From positions 1-8,311 of the forward strand of contig JBAXPR010000137.1 of NCBI GenBank assembly GCA_037132135.1: a stretch of 8,311 bases of DNA, read 5' to 3'. The notes below the pieces were generated by a model. It was not told the DNA's origin and searched no databases. It saw only the letters and a list, made by a program, of their open reading frames with translations. Position numbers and translations under genes: made by a program. The stretch is from BOG-933 sp037132135 (GTDB lineage Bacteria > Pseudomonadota > Alphaproteobacteria > Azospirillales > Azospirillaceae). Positions 1 to 6,041 of this stretch are shown here, one piece after another. Each line of letters starts with the position of its first letter. Position 1 is the stretch's first letter.

Positions 1-388
1 GCGGCTGCGCCATTGGCTGCCGATGCCGTCGTGGCTGGCCGGGGATGCCGCGGGTTCGGCGCTGGCAGGCTTGGTGCGGCCTCTCTGGAGCGGCGCCGGG
101 CCGGTGGGCTGGCGCGGCTACGCCCTGGGACTGGCCCTGGGCTTCCTGCCCTGCGGACTGGTTTACAGCGCCCTGGCGGCGGCGGCGGCGACCCGGCAGC
201 CGCTGGCCGGGGCGGCGGGTCTGCTGGCGTTCGCGGCCGGCACCGTGCCGGCGCTGGTGGCGGTGGGACTGGCCGGGCATGCCGCCGGCCGCAGATGGCG
301 GGGCGCGCTGCTTCGGATCACTCCGCTGGTGATGATCGGCAATGCCGGATTTCTGGCCTGGCTGGCCTGGCGGCTGGCCGGGAGTTGA
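1..388 (+). CDS. SafE/TauE-like membrane protein (COG2836 type), C-terminal part
   Basis: The reading frame is open from the first bases of the window and stops with TGA at 386-388, so only about 128 C-terminal residues are present. The internal ATG at 23 is not needed as a start. The protein is very hydrophobic, with about three membrane helices. It carries the family signature GFLPCGLVYSAL (bases 140-175) with its conserved Pro-Cys-Gly, followed by AFAAGTVPAL in the next helix. Both are typical of the cytochrome-biogenesis-associated SafE/UreH-like branch of the TauE/SafE superfamily. Proteins of this type are commonly encoded next to ccoGHIS and are thought to help cbb3 oxidase maturation or copper handling; sulfite export is only a family label. 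Here the gene lies upstream of ccoG, separated from it by a small gene on the opposite strand, and not directly after ccoS. The family call is firm; the exact role is inferred. Confidence 0.85.
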   Translation, partial: RLRHWLPMPSWLAGDAAGSALAGLVRPLWSGAGPVGWRGYALGLALGFLPCGLVYSALAAAAATRQPLAGAAGLLAFAAGTVPALVAVGLAGHAAGRRWRGALLRITPLVMIGNAGFLAWLAWRLAGS

Positions 389-392
389 GGCC

Positions 393-427
393 AAAAAAAC
401 GGGGCGCTCCCGGCCCGGAACGCCCCG
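393..427 (-). terminator. Intrinsic terminator of the small minus-strand gene
   Basis: A 7-bp GC stem (CGGGGCG at 400-406 with CGCCCCG at 421-427) is extended inside by a 3-bp helix (408-410 with 417-419). Read on the minus strand it is followed at once by seven T residues (complement of the A run 393-399). This is a textbook rho-independent terminator about 30 nt beyond the stop codon of the 454-636 gene. The plus-strand SafE-like gene has no U tract after this hairpin, so termination in that direction is less certain. Confidence 0.8.
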
Positions 428-429
428 CA

Positions 430-451
430 GGCACCACGGTCTTGCGGTGCC
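430..451. other. Hairpin between the convergent gene ends
   Basis: GGCACC (430-435) and GGTGCC (446-451) form a perfect 6-bp stem with a 10-nt loop. It lies between the two convergent stop codons and next to the intrinsic terminator. It may add to 3'-end protection or termination, but no T tract follows on either strand. Confidence 0.4.
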
Positions 452-453
452 GG

Positions 454-636
454 TTAGTTGTGGCTCTGGGTGCCCAGCGGATCGCAGGTCAGGATGACGA
501 TGCCGATGTTGAGCCAGGCCAGCACGGTGAAGACCAGAACGGTGATCGCCGGGTCGATGAACAGCGTGACGATGATGGCGACCAGCGCCAACAGGCCGCC
601 GAGAATTCCGAAGGTTTCGAACTTACTGCCAAACAT
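454..636 (-). CDS. Small two-helix membrane protein, unknown function
   Basis: This encodes a 60-residue protein that I do not recognise. After a short polar N-terminus (MFGSKFETFG) come two hydrophobic helices, roughly residues 10-27 and 29-50, split by an Asp-Pro turn (D28, P29), and then a polar tail with one Cys (C51) and a His near the end. The gene looks real. AAGGAGG, a perfect Shine-Dalgarno (complement of 645-651), stands 8 nt before the ATG, and a strong intrinsic terminator follows the stop. It is convergent with the SafE-like gene and divergent from ccoG. A Fnr-like box (658-671) lies immediately upstream of its ribosome-binding site, so it may share regulation with the oxidase genes. 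It does not resemble the single-helix CcoQ or CcoM subunits. A role in respiration is only suggested by position. Confidence 0.75.
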   Translation of the reverse strand: MFGSKFETFGILGGLLALVAIIVTLFIDPAITVLVFTVLAWLNIGIVILTCDPLGTQSHN

Positions 637-657
637 CGGGTGAGCCTCCTTGCCCTA

Positions 658-671
658 TTGCGAATTATCAA
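658..671. promoter_or_regulatory. Fnr/FixK-like box upstream of ccoG (degenerate left half)
   Basis: TTGCG-AATT-ATCAA matches the Fnr/FixK/Anr consensus TTGAT-N4-ATCAA perfectly in the right half and in three of five bases on the left. Its immediate context (657-673) is identical at 16 of 17 bases to the better box before ccoN (6105-6121), which makes chance similarity unlikely. For ccoG it could act as an activator site, although no clear -10 hexamer is seen at the usual distance. For the minus-strand gene it lies only about 22 nt before the start codon, a position more compatible with repression or no role. Confidence 0.55.
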
Positions 672-698
672 TCCAGGGGAACTGCGAATGACGATGTC

Positions 699-727
699 AA
701 TATGAGATAACCCGAAAAGGTTATCAA
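699..727 (-). promoter_or_regulatory. Possible promoter of the small minus-strand gene
   Basis: Read on the minus strand, TTGATA (complement of 722-727) is followed after 17 nt by CATATT (complement of 699-704). This gives a moderate sigma-70-like -35/-10 pair and would start transcription near 691, leaving a leader of about 55 nt. The spacer coincides with the inverted repeat 706-725, so a repressor bound there would block this promoter. The assignment rests on weak hexamers only. Confidence 0.3.
706..725. repeat. Perfect inverted repeat, candidate operator
   Basis: GATAACC (706-712) and GGTTATC (719-725) are exact reverse complements separated by CGAAAA. The spacing and AT content suit a dimeric DNA-binding regulator better than a terminator, since no T tract follows. 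It lies in the divergent region between the small membrane-protein gene and ccoG. The regulator is unknown. Confidence 0.4.
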
Positions 728-734
728 ATCATTT

Positions 735-848
735 ATGTCAGAGCAGCTCCCGACCATCCGCTGTCAATACTGCCATGCAGGCCACGAAGTTTTTCCGCGT
801 GGCCAAGTATGGCGGCTGATGGCAGGATACTGCCGCGTTCAACTGTGA
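735..848 (+). CDS. Possible 37-codon Cys/His-containing leader ORF before ccoG
   Basis: An ATG at 735 opens a 37-codon frame ending with TGA at 846-848. The peptide begins MSEQLPTIRC and contains C10-x2-C13-H14, H17 and a late C33, an arrangement that could bind a metal ion. The stop codon overlaps GAGG (847-850), the presumed Shine-Dalgarno of ccoG, so translation of this frame would end at the ccoG initiation site, as in coupled leader peptides. Against it, no good Shine-Dalgarno precedes the ATG (the nearest purine run, 715-720, is 14 nt away), and a strong hairpin (770-815) lies inside. It may equally be untranslated leader. Confidence 0.25.
   Translation: MSEQLPTIRCQYCHAGHEVFPRGQVWRLMAGYCRVQL
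770..815 (+). other. Long stem-loop in the ccoG leader
   Basis: GGCCACG (780-786) pairs perfectly with CGTGGCC (798-804) around an 11-nt loop. Outside a small internal loop, CTGCCAT (770-776) pairs with ATGGCGG (809-815) through one G-U pair. The same CTGCCAT can instead pair perfectly with ATGGCAG at 819-825, so two mutually exclusive folds are possible. No T tract follows, so it is not an intrinsic terminator. A role in translational or mRNA-stability control of ccoG is possible. Confidence 0.45.
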
Positions 849-860
849 GGTCCGCCCAAC

Positions 861-2312
861 ATGAGTCACGACTCAGCCGCTGCCGTGGAACAGCCGTCGC
901 TCTACGCCGCGCACCAGAAGGTCCAGCCCAAGTCGGTCAAGGGGCCTCACCGCCGGGTTAAGTGGGCGGTGCTGATCGTGATGCTGATCGGCTATTACGT
1001 AATGCCGTGGCTGCGCTGGGACCGGGGGCCGGGGATTTCCGATCAGGCGGTGTTGTTCGACTTCGACGGCCGCCGTTTCTTCATGTTCAACATCGAGATT
1101 TGGCCGCAGCAGATTTACTATATCACGTTTCTGCTGATTCTTGCCGCGGTGGTGCTGTTTCTGACCACGGCGTTGTGGGGGCGGCTGTGGTGTGGTTATG
1201 CCTGCCCGCAGACCCTCTGGACCGACCTTTACATGCTGGTCGAGCGCTGGATCGAGGGGGACCGCAACGAGCGCATCCGCCGCGACCGGGCGCCGATGAC
1301 CGCAAGCACCTTCTTTCTCAAGCTCGGCAAGCACGTGGTCTGGCTGCTGATCGCGCTGACCACCGGCGGCTGGTTCATCTTCTATTTCTACGATGCGCCA
1401 ACTCTGGTCCACGACATCACCTCGGGGGCGGTTTCGGGCACCACGGTGGCCATCATCGGCATCCTGACCATGATGACCTATTTCCTCGCCGGCTTCCTTC
1501 GCGAGCACACCTGTACCTATATGTGTCCGTGGCCGCGCTTTCAGTCGGCGATGCAGGACGAGGAGAGCCTGATCGTCACCTATCGCGCCTGGCGCGGCGA
1601 GGGGCGGGGGCCGTTGCGCAAGTCGGTGAGCTGGGAGCAGCGCAAGGCCCAGGGCCTCGGCGACTGCATCGATTGCGGCGTCTGCCAGCAGGTCTGCCCG
1701 ACCGGCATCGACATCCGCGACGGCTCGCAGTTGCAGTGCATCGGCTGCGCCCTCTGCATCGATGCCTGCAACGACATCATGAAGCGGATCGGCCGGCCCA
1801 AGGGTCTGATCGCCTTCGATACCCACAATGCGCAGGTCGCCTGCGCCTCGGGCAAGGCGCCGCAGTACCGCCTGCTCCGTCCGCGCACCGTTCTTTATAT
1901 GGCGCTGCTGCTGGCGATCGGGGTGTTCATGGTCACCCTTTATTCCGAGCGGGCACTGGTCCATGTCAGCCTGCTGCGCGACCGGGCGCCGCTGTTCGTC
2001 CGGCTCACCGGCGGCGAGATCATGAACGGCTTCACCTTCAAGATCTCCAACCTCACCCGCGAGGCTCACCAATACACCGTGACCCTCGAAGGCATTCCGG
2101 GTGCCCGGATGGTTTCCTCGGGCGTCGATGAAACCCCGGTCACCACCCTTCATCTCGCCGCGGTCCCCGATGCCGTCGCCACCTTCCGGGTGACGGTGCG
2201 GGCGCCCAAAGATGTGCTGGCTGGCGCCTCGACGCCGCTGCGCTTCGTGGTGATGTCGGAAACCGCGTCGATCAACGACAAGTACGACACCAGTTTCATG
2301 GGTCCCCAATAG
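861..2312 (+). CDS. ccoG: CcoG/FixG, membrane iron-sulfur copper reductase for cbb3 assembly
   Basis: CcoG (FixG, RdxA) is a membrane-bound 4Fe-4S protein reported to reduce Cu(II) to Cu(I) for insertion into cbb3 oxidase. The 483-residue length is normal. About five membrane helices are seen near residues 35-50, 85-105, 158-176, 193-213 and 343-361. Between them lie two conserved Cys pairs, CGYACP (111-116) and CTYMCPWPRFQ (C218, C222). The cytoplasmic ferredoxin domain has CxxCxxCxxxCP at C269, C272, C275, C279 and a second cluster at C293, C296, C299, C303. The C-terminal 100 residues form the FixG immunoglobulin-like periplasmic domain. GAGG at 847-850 lies 10 nt before the ATG. It is the first gene of ccoGHIS; ccoH follows after 19 nt with its own GAGAGG. 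All expected metal ligands are present, so it looks functional. Confidence 0.97.
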   Translation: MSHDSAAAVEQPSLYAAHQKVQPKSVKGPHRRVKWAVLIVMLIGYYVMPWLRWDRGPGISDQAVLFDFDGRRFFMFNIEIWPQQIYYITFLLILAAVVLFLTTALWGRLWCGYACPQTLWTDLYMLVERWIEGDRNERIRRDRAPMTASTFFLKLGKHVVWLLIALTTGGWFIFYFYDAPTLVHDITSGAVSGTTVAIIGILTMMTYFLAGFLREHTCTYMCPWPRFQSAMQDEESLIVTYRAWRGEGRGPLRKSVSWEQRKAQGLGDCIDCGVCQQVCPTGIDIRDGSQLQCIGCALCIDACNDIMKRIGRPKGLIAFDTHNAQVACASGKAPQYRLLRPRTVLYMALLLAIGVFMVTLYSERALVHVSLLRDRAPLFVRLTGGEIMNGFTFKISNLTREAHQYTVTLEGIPGARMVSSGVDETPVTTLHLAAVPDAVATFRVTVRAPKDVLAGASTPLRFVVMSETASINDKYDTSFMGPQ

Positions 2313-2331
2313 ACTTGAGAGGCATTATGCC

Positions 2332-2844
2332 ATGACACTGTTTTCCCCCAAGACCGCCGTCCGCCGTCCCCGCCAGCCCGGCTGGTATATTCCCTGGCTG
2401 CTCGCGGCGCCCTTCCTGGTCGTGTTCGCGGCCAACGGCACGCTGGTCCACTATGCACTGTCGTCGTTCAGCGGCCTGACCTCGGAGCATGCCTCCGACG
2501 AGGGCGCACACTATAATCTGGCTCTGGCTGCGGCCAAGGCCCAAGCCGATCGGGGCTGGCAGGTCAAGGTGACCTTTACCAGCGCCGGCGGCCTCCGCGG
2601 CCGGCTCGACCTCGATCTCAGGGACCGGGCCGGGCAACCGCTGACCGGGGCCGAGGTCTCGGTCGGCTTCGTGCGGCCGACCAAATCGGGCGCCGACAGC
2701 CGCACCAGGCTGGTCGAAGACGGCGGCGGACGGTATGGCGCCGAAGTGGTGGTGCCGCTGCCCGGGGTCTGGGACCTCCGGCTCGAGGTCACCCACGCCA
2801 CCGGCAATTATCAGAAGGTCGAGCGGGTGTGGCTGAAGGGGTAA
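2332..2844 (+). CDS. ccoH: CcoH/FixH, cbb3 oxidase assembly protein
   Basis: FixH/CcoH is a single-pass membrane protein that associates with the cbb3 assembly complex and is needed for stable oxidase formation. The 170-residue length suits the family. A positively charged N-terminus precedes the membrane helix at about 20-46, which contains the characteristic GWYIPWLLAAPF start and VHYALSSFSGL end. It is followed by the conserved YNLALA (61-66) and a periplasmic beta-rich domain ending in the typical GVWDLRLEV (145-153). GAGAGG (2317-2322) stands 9 nt before the ATG. The 3' end overlaps the ccoI start by 16 nt, indicating translational coupling. Its precise molecular action is not established for the family. 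Confidence 0.92.
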   Translation: MTLFSPKTAVRRPRQPGWYIPWLLAAPFLVVFAANGTLVHYALSSFSGLTSEHASDEGAHYNLALAAAKAQADRGWQVKVTFTSAGGLRGRLDLDLRDRAGQPLTGAEVSVGFVRPTKSGADSRTRLVEDGGGRYGAEVVVPLPGVWDLRLEVTHATGNYQKVERVWLKG

Positions 2845-5309
2845 CGGCCGCGCTCTGCGCCCATTGCGGCCTGACGCCGGCCGCGGGCGCGAGCCAGGAT
2901 CGCGACGGGAAATGGTTCTGCTGCCCCGGCTGTGCCGGGGCTTATGCCTTGGTGCGCGGTCTCGGCCTCGGCGGCTATTATGCCCGGCGGGTGCTGGACC
3001 CGGCGGCCAAACCGCTGCGCCCCGACGAGGCCGCGACCGCGACCGACTATTCGGCCCAGGTCCACAGTGAAGCCGACGGCAGCGCCGGGCTCTATATGAT
3101 GGTCGACGGGCTGCAGTGCGGCGCCTGCGTCTGGCTGATCGAGGCGGTGCTGGCGCGCCAGCCCGGGGTGATCGAGGGCCGGCTCAACATGACCACCCGG
3201 CGGCTGCGGCTGCGCTGGCGCACCGATGTTACCGACGTCAATACCCTGGTCGGCACCGTGGCCCGGCTCGGCTACCGGCTGGCGCCCTTTGACCCCCGGC
3301 GCCTGGCCCATGGCGACACCGTGGTCGAGCAGGAACTGCTGCGTGCGCTGGCGGTGGCCGGCTTCGCCGCCGCCAACGTCATGCTGCTGTCGGTGGCCAT
3401 TTGGGCCGGCTATTCCCAGGGCATGGGGCCGGCGACGCGCTCGCTGATGTATTGGTTCTCGGCCCTGATCGGGCTGCCGGCGATTGTCTACGCTCTGCAA
3501 CCGTTTCTGCGCTCGGCGCTGCGCGCGCTGATGGCGGGGCGGACCAATATGGATGTGCCGATCTCGATCGGGGTTATCCTGACCACGATCATGAGTTTGG
3601 CCGAAACCATCCGCGGCGGCGAGCACGCCTATTTCGACAGCGCGATCTCGCTGCTGTTCTTTCTGCTGATCGGCCGTTATCTCGACCAGCGGGCGCGGGG
3701 CCGGGCCCGCTCGGCGGCCGAGCATCTGCTCTCCCTTGGCGCCGCGGCGGTGACGGTGATCCGCGAGGGCGGACAGCTCGCGATCCTGCCGCCCGGGGAG
3801 GTCCGGGTCGGCATGATGGTGCTGGTCACCGCCGGCGAGCGGGTGCCGGTCGACGGCCGTATCGCCTCGGGCCTCTCGGATCTCGACACCAGCCTGATCA
3901 CCGGCGAGAGCACGCCGGTCACGGTCGGTCCGGGAGAGAAGATTTTTGCCGGCACGCTCAATCTCTCGGCGCCGCTGCATCTTGAGGTCGAGGCGGTCGG
4001 CGAGGGCACGCTGCTCGCGGAAATCGTGCGCCTGATGGAGGTGGCCGGGCAGGGCAGGGCCCGCCACGTCGCGATCGCCGACCGGGTGTCGCGGCTCTAT
4101 GCGCCGGTGGTTCATCTTGCCGCGCTTCTGACCTTTCTCGGCTGGGTTTTCGTCGGCGGCATGGCTTGGCAGCCGGCGCTGCTGATCGCGGTCTCGGTAC
4201 TGATCATCACCTGTCCCTGCGCGCTGGCGCTGGCCGTGCCCGCGGTGCAGGTGATCGCGTCGGGTCATCTTCTGCGCCGGGGGATTCTTCTGAAATCGGC
4301 GACGGCGCTGGAGCGGCTGGCCCGGGTCGATACCGTGGCCTTCGACAAGACCGGCACGCTCACCCTCGGCCTGCCCGAGCTGGCTCCGGCTGACGCCGGG
4401 CCCGAGGCGCTGCATCTTGCCGCCGGACTCGCCGCCGCCAGTCGTCATCCCCTGGCCCGCGCCCTGGTGCGGGCGGTGCCCGGGGTTGCGGTGCTGGCCG
4501 GGGTGCGCGAGATCGCCGGCGCCGGGCTGATTCTCGACACGCCCGAGGGCGAGATCCGCCTCGGTCATCGCCGGTTCGCCGGTGCCGAGGGTGCCGAGGG
4601 TGCTGCCCCTGGCCCGGAACTGTGGCTGGCCCGGCCGGGGCTGCCGCCGGTGCGCTTCTCCTTTCTCGACCGGCCGCGCGCTGACGCCGGGGCGGTGGTG
4701 GGCATGCTCGGAGCCGCCGGCTATCGCATCGTGCTGCTCTCGGGCGATCGTGCTCCGGTCGCGGCGGCGGTCGCGGGCCGGCTCGGCATCACCGAGTGGC
4801 ACGCCGATCTCACGCCCGCGGCCAAGACCGCGCATCTTGCGGCGCTGGCCGCCGCCGGGCGGACGGTGCTGATGGTCGGCGATGGTCTCAACGATGCCCC
4901 GGCGCTGACCGCAGCCGCGGTCTCGATGTCGCCCTCGAGCGCGGTCGATGTCAGCCAGACCGCCGCCGATGCCGTGTTCCAGGGCCAGCGGCTGGCGCCG
5001 GTGATCGAGGCGCTGGCGGTGGCGCGCCGGGCCGAAGCGCTGGTGCATCAGAACTTCGCCCTGGCTCTTCTCTATAATCTGGTCACTGTGCCGCTGGCGG
5101 TCTGTGGACTGGTCACACCGCTGATCGCCGCGGTGTCGATGTCGACCTCGTCGGTGCTGGTGATCATCAACGCTTTGCGCCTGAGCCGCACCGGCGGCGA
5201 AGGGGGACAACGGAATGTCGGAACTGGTCTACCTGATGTGCGCGGCCCTGGGACTCGGGCTGTTCGGCCTGATCGCCTTCCTCTGGGCGCTGCGGAGCGG
5301 GCAGTTTGA
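2829..5309 (+). CDS. ccoI: CcoI/FixI, Cu(I)-exporting P1B-type ATPase for cbb3 oxidase
   Basis: This is a copper-translocating P-type ATPase (CcoI/FixI/CtpA type) that moves Cu(I) across the inner membrane to supply the CuB site of cbb3 oxidase. At 826 residues it has an N-terminal Cys-rich module (C10-x2-C13 and FCCPGC at 30-35), then an HMA domain with CGAC (97-100), eight predicted membrane helices, the actuator TGES (358-361), the transport motif CPC (462-464), the phosphorylation motif DKTGT (D506), the nucleotide-binding HP (540-541), GDGLND (684-689) and the C-terminal MSTSS (771-775). All catalytic residues are intact. The start is GTG, 10 nt after AGAAGG, overlapping the end of ccoH. 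The last 32 residues lie over ccoS in another frame; the family usually ends soon after NALRL (781-785), so this tail is unusual. A short 9-bp tandem repeat encodes AEGAEG in the nucleotide-binding region. Confidence 0.97.
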   Translation: MAEGVTAALCAHCGLTPAAGASQDRDGKWFCCPGCAGAYALVRGLGLGGYYARRVLDPAAKPLRPDEAATATDYSAQVHSEADGSAGLYMMVDGLQCGACVWLIEAVLARQPGVIEGRLNMTTRRLRLRWRTDVTDVNTLVGTVARLGYRLAPFDPRRLAHGDTVVEQELLRALAVAGFAAANVMLLSVAIWAGYSQGMGPATRSLMYWFSALIGLPAIVYALQPFLRSALRALMAGRTNMDVPISIGVILTTIMSLAETIRGGEHAYFDSAISLLFFLLIGRYLDQRARGRARSAAEHLLSLGAAAVTVIREGGQLAILPPGEVRVGMMVLVTAGERVPVDGRIASGLSDLDTSLITGESTPVTVGPGEKIFAGTLNLSAPLHLEVEAVGEGTLLAEIVRLMEVAGQGRARHVAIADRVSRLYAPVVHLAALLTFLGWVFVGGMAWQPALLIAVSVLIITCPCALALAVPAVQVIASGHLLRRGILLKSATALERLARVDTVAFDKTGTLTLGLPELAPADAGPEALHLAAGLAAASRHPLARALVRAVPGVAVLAGVREIAGAGLILDTPEGEIRLGHRRFAGAEGAEGAAPGPELWLARPGLPPVRFSFLDRPRADAGAVVGMLGAAGYRIVLLSGDRAPVAAAVAGRLGITEWHADLTPAAKTAHLAALAAAGRTVLMVGDGLNDAPALTAAAVSMSPSSAVDVSQTAADAVFQGQRLAPVIEALAVARRAEALVHQNFALALLYNLVTVPLAVCGLVTPLIAAVSMSTSSVLVIINALRLSRTGGEGGQRNVGTGLPDVRGPGTRAVRPDRLPLGAAERAV
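4581..4604 (+). repeat. Short 9-bp tandem repeat inside ccoI
   Basis: GGTGCCGAG occurs twice in direct succession (4581-4589, 4590-4598), followed by a partial third copy. It keeps the frame and encodes a Gly/Ala/Glu-rich loop (AEGAEGA) in the nucleotide-binding domain. It is likely a slippage product in a tolerant surface loop. Confidence 0.6.
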
Positions 5310-5406
5310 CGACCTGGACGGCGCCGCCAATCGCGTCCTCTTCGACGACGACGATCTGCCGGCGCCGGGCGGCGAAGCGGAAAAAGATATTGAAAATAAA
5401 CGCTGA
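5215..5406 (+). CDS. ccoS: CcoS/FixS, small cbb3 oxidase maturation protein
   Basis: CcoS is a short single-helix membrane protein required for cofactor insertion (haem and copper) into cbb3 oxidase. The 63 residues include one membrane helix (about 4-25) and the family signature SGQFDDLDGAANRVLF (28-43), followed by an acidic stretch and a charged tail. A purine-rich Shine-Dalgarno (AGGGGG, 5201-5206) stands 8 nt before the ATG. The gene begins 95 nt before the end of the ccoI frame and is read in a different frame, so ccoI and ccoS overlap in about half of ccoS. The identification is secure because the signature is highly specific. Confidence 0.95.
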   Translation: MSELVYLMCAALGLGLFGLIAFLWALRSGQFDDLDGAANRVLFDDDDLPAPGGEAEKDIENKR

Positions 5407-5457
5407 TTCTGCTATCCACAGCGCGTCTGCTACTATCAACCGTCGATGAATGCCGCA

Positions 5458-5495
5458 TGCCGGTTCCCACCCTGGGGCAGGGGGGTAAACCGGCA
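5458..5495 (+). other. GC-rich hairpin in the leader of the DUF2946-like gene
   Basis: TGCCGGTT (5458-5465) and AACCGGCA (5488-5495) form a perfect 8-bp stem. The 22-nt loop holds C-rich and G-rich runs that can pair further. It ends 22 nt before the ATG at 5518 and just before the AAAGG ribosome-binding site (5504-5508). No T tract follows, so a simple terminator after ccoS is unlikely. It could separate expression of the DUF2946-like gene from ccoS or control its translation. I could not match it to a known riboswitch consensus. Confidence 0.45.
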
Positions 5496-5517
5496 GCAAC
5501 GATAAAGGTCGGGCCGC

Positions 5518-5919
5518 ATGCGTGGGGGCAGCGGATGCCTGTCAAGATATGACCGCAGGTCCGGACGGCGCATCGCGTCGCTGGCCGCGGTCCTGGTGTG
5601 TCTGCTTGGCTGGTTGCCCCTGCCGGTGGCGCTGGCCGCCGGGCATGCTGCCGCGGGTCTGACCCCGATTTGCAGCACTGAAGGCGTCAAGACGGTTCTC
5701 ATCGTGGACTCGGGAACCGGGGCCGGGCAGAGGGACAGTGGCCATTGCCCACTGTGCTGGGGACAGGCGCCCGAGCCGGCGCCGCTGGCGCCGGCCACCT
5801 CGGCCGCGCTGTTCGTCGTCGAGGTCGGTCCCGGCGACTTTCCGGTGCGCGAGGACATCATTCCGCGCGTGCTCTTCCGGTTCCAGATCCGAAGTCGCGC
5901 CCCACCGGCCTGGGCATGA
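5518..5919 (+). CDS. DUF2946-like small protein, possible copper-responsive ORF
   Basis: This 133-residue protein has a basic N-terminus, one hydrophobic segment (about 19-41, signal peptide or anchor ending in ALAAGHA), then PICS (C52) and HCPLC (76-80, CxxC), a Pro/Ala-rich linker, and a C-terminus ending RSRAPPAWA. A PICS-like Cys followed by an HCPxC motif, with a final RAPPA-type motif, is what I know of DUF2946. That family includes CruR- and CutF-type upstream ORFs whose translation senses copper and controls the next gene; other members are uncharacterised. AAAGG lies 9 nt before the ATG. A strong hairpin (5905-5925) spans the Pro-Pro codons and stop. The gene sits between the copper-insertion genes and ccoN, but 412 nt from ccoN, so direct control of ccoN is uncertain. 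The family call is fairly firm by motif; the regulatory role is inference. Confidence 0.7.
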   Translation: MRGGSGCLSRYDRRSGRRIASLAAVLVCLLGWLPLPVALAAGHAAAGLTPICSTEGVKTVLIVDSGTGAGQRDSGHCPLCWGQAPEPAPLAPATSAALFVVEVGPGDFPVREDIIPRVLFRFQIRSRAPPAWA

Positions 5920-5925
5920 GGCCGG
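5905..5925 (+). other. Strong hairpin across the DUF2946-like stop codon
   Basis: CCGGCCT (5905-5911) and AGGCCGG (5919-5925) form a perfect 7-bp, nearly all-GC stem with a 7-nt loop. It starts at the second codon of the Pro-Pro pair and includes the last base of the stop codon, so a ribosome paused at the C-terminal motif would melt it. No T tract follows. Such placement fits a translation-dependent switch, although high GC makes chance hairpins common here. Confidence 0.5.
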
Positions 5926-5997
5926 CCCGCCGACAATCGTCCCCGCCCGATGGGGGCGCTACCCGCACCGACTGATCCGGTGCCCGCCCAGGCGGTC

Positions 5998-6016
5998 GGG
6001 GCTGATCCCCTTGTTT
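5998..6016 (+). terminator. Weak candidate terminator after the DUF2946-like gene
   Basis: GGGG (5998-6001), a 5-nt loop and CCCC (6007-6010) are followed by TTGTTT. The stem is only 4 bp, so this is a weak candidate. It would end the ccoGHIS/DUF2946 transcript before the ccoN promoter. Confidence 0.25.
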
Positions 6017-6041
6017 CACGACCAAGATGAAAGGTGCGCTC

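Noticed and set aside
13..705. Plus-strand open frame of 230 codons in a different frame from the SafE-like gene
   Set aside because: Its sequence is Arg/Gly-rich, it runs through a terminator and over the opposite-strand gene, and lacks any family feature.
873..2309. Long minus-strand open frame (478 codons) opposite ccoG
   Set aside because: It is a GC-driven shadow of ccoG; its translation is rich in Arg, Gly, His and Asp with no domain, and ccoG itself is unmistakable.
2811..5210. Long minus-strand open frame (799 codons) opposite ccoI
   Set aside because: It has low-complexity, charged composition with no recognisable motif; it mirrors ccoI codon bias and is not a gene.
5458..5520. Hairpin considered as a known metabolite riboswitch
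   Set aside because: I could not find conserved core elements of cobalamin or other common riboswitches; it is only reported as a hairpin.
5916..5975. 19-codon ORF whose ATG overlaps the DUF2946-like stop (ATGA)
   Set aside because: The overlap is suggestive of coupling, but the peptide is short, Arg/Pro-rich and has no recognisable feature; chance is likely at this GC content.
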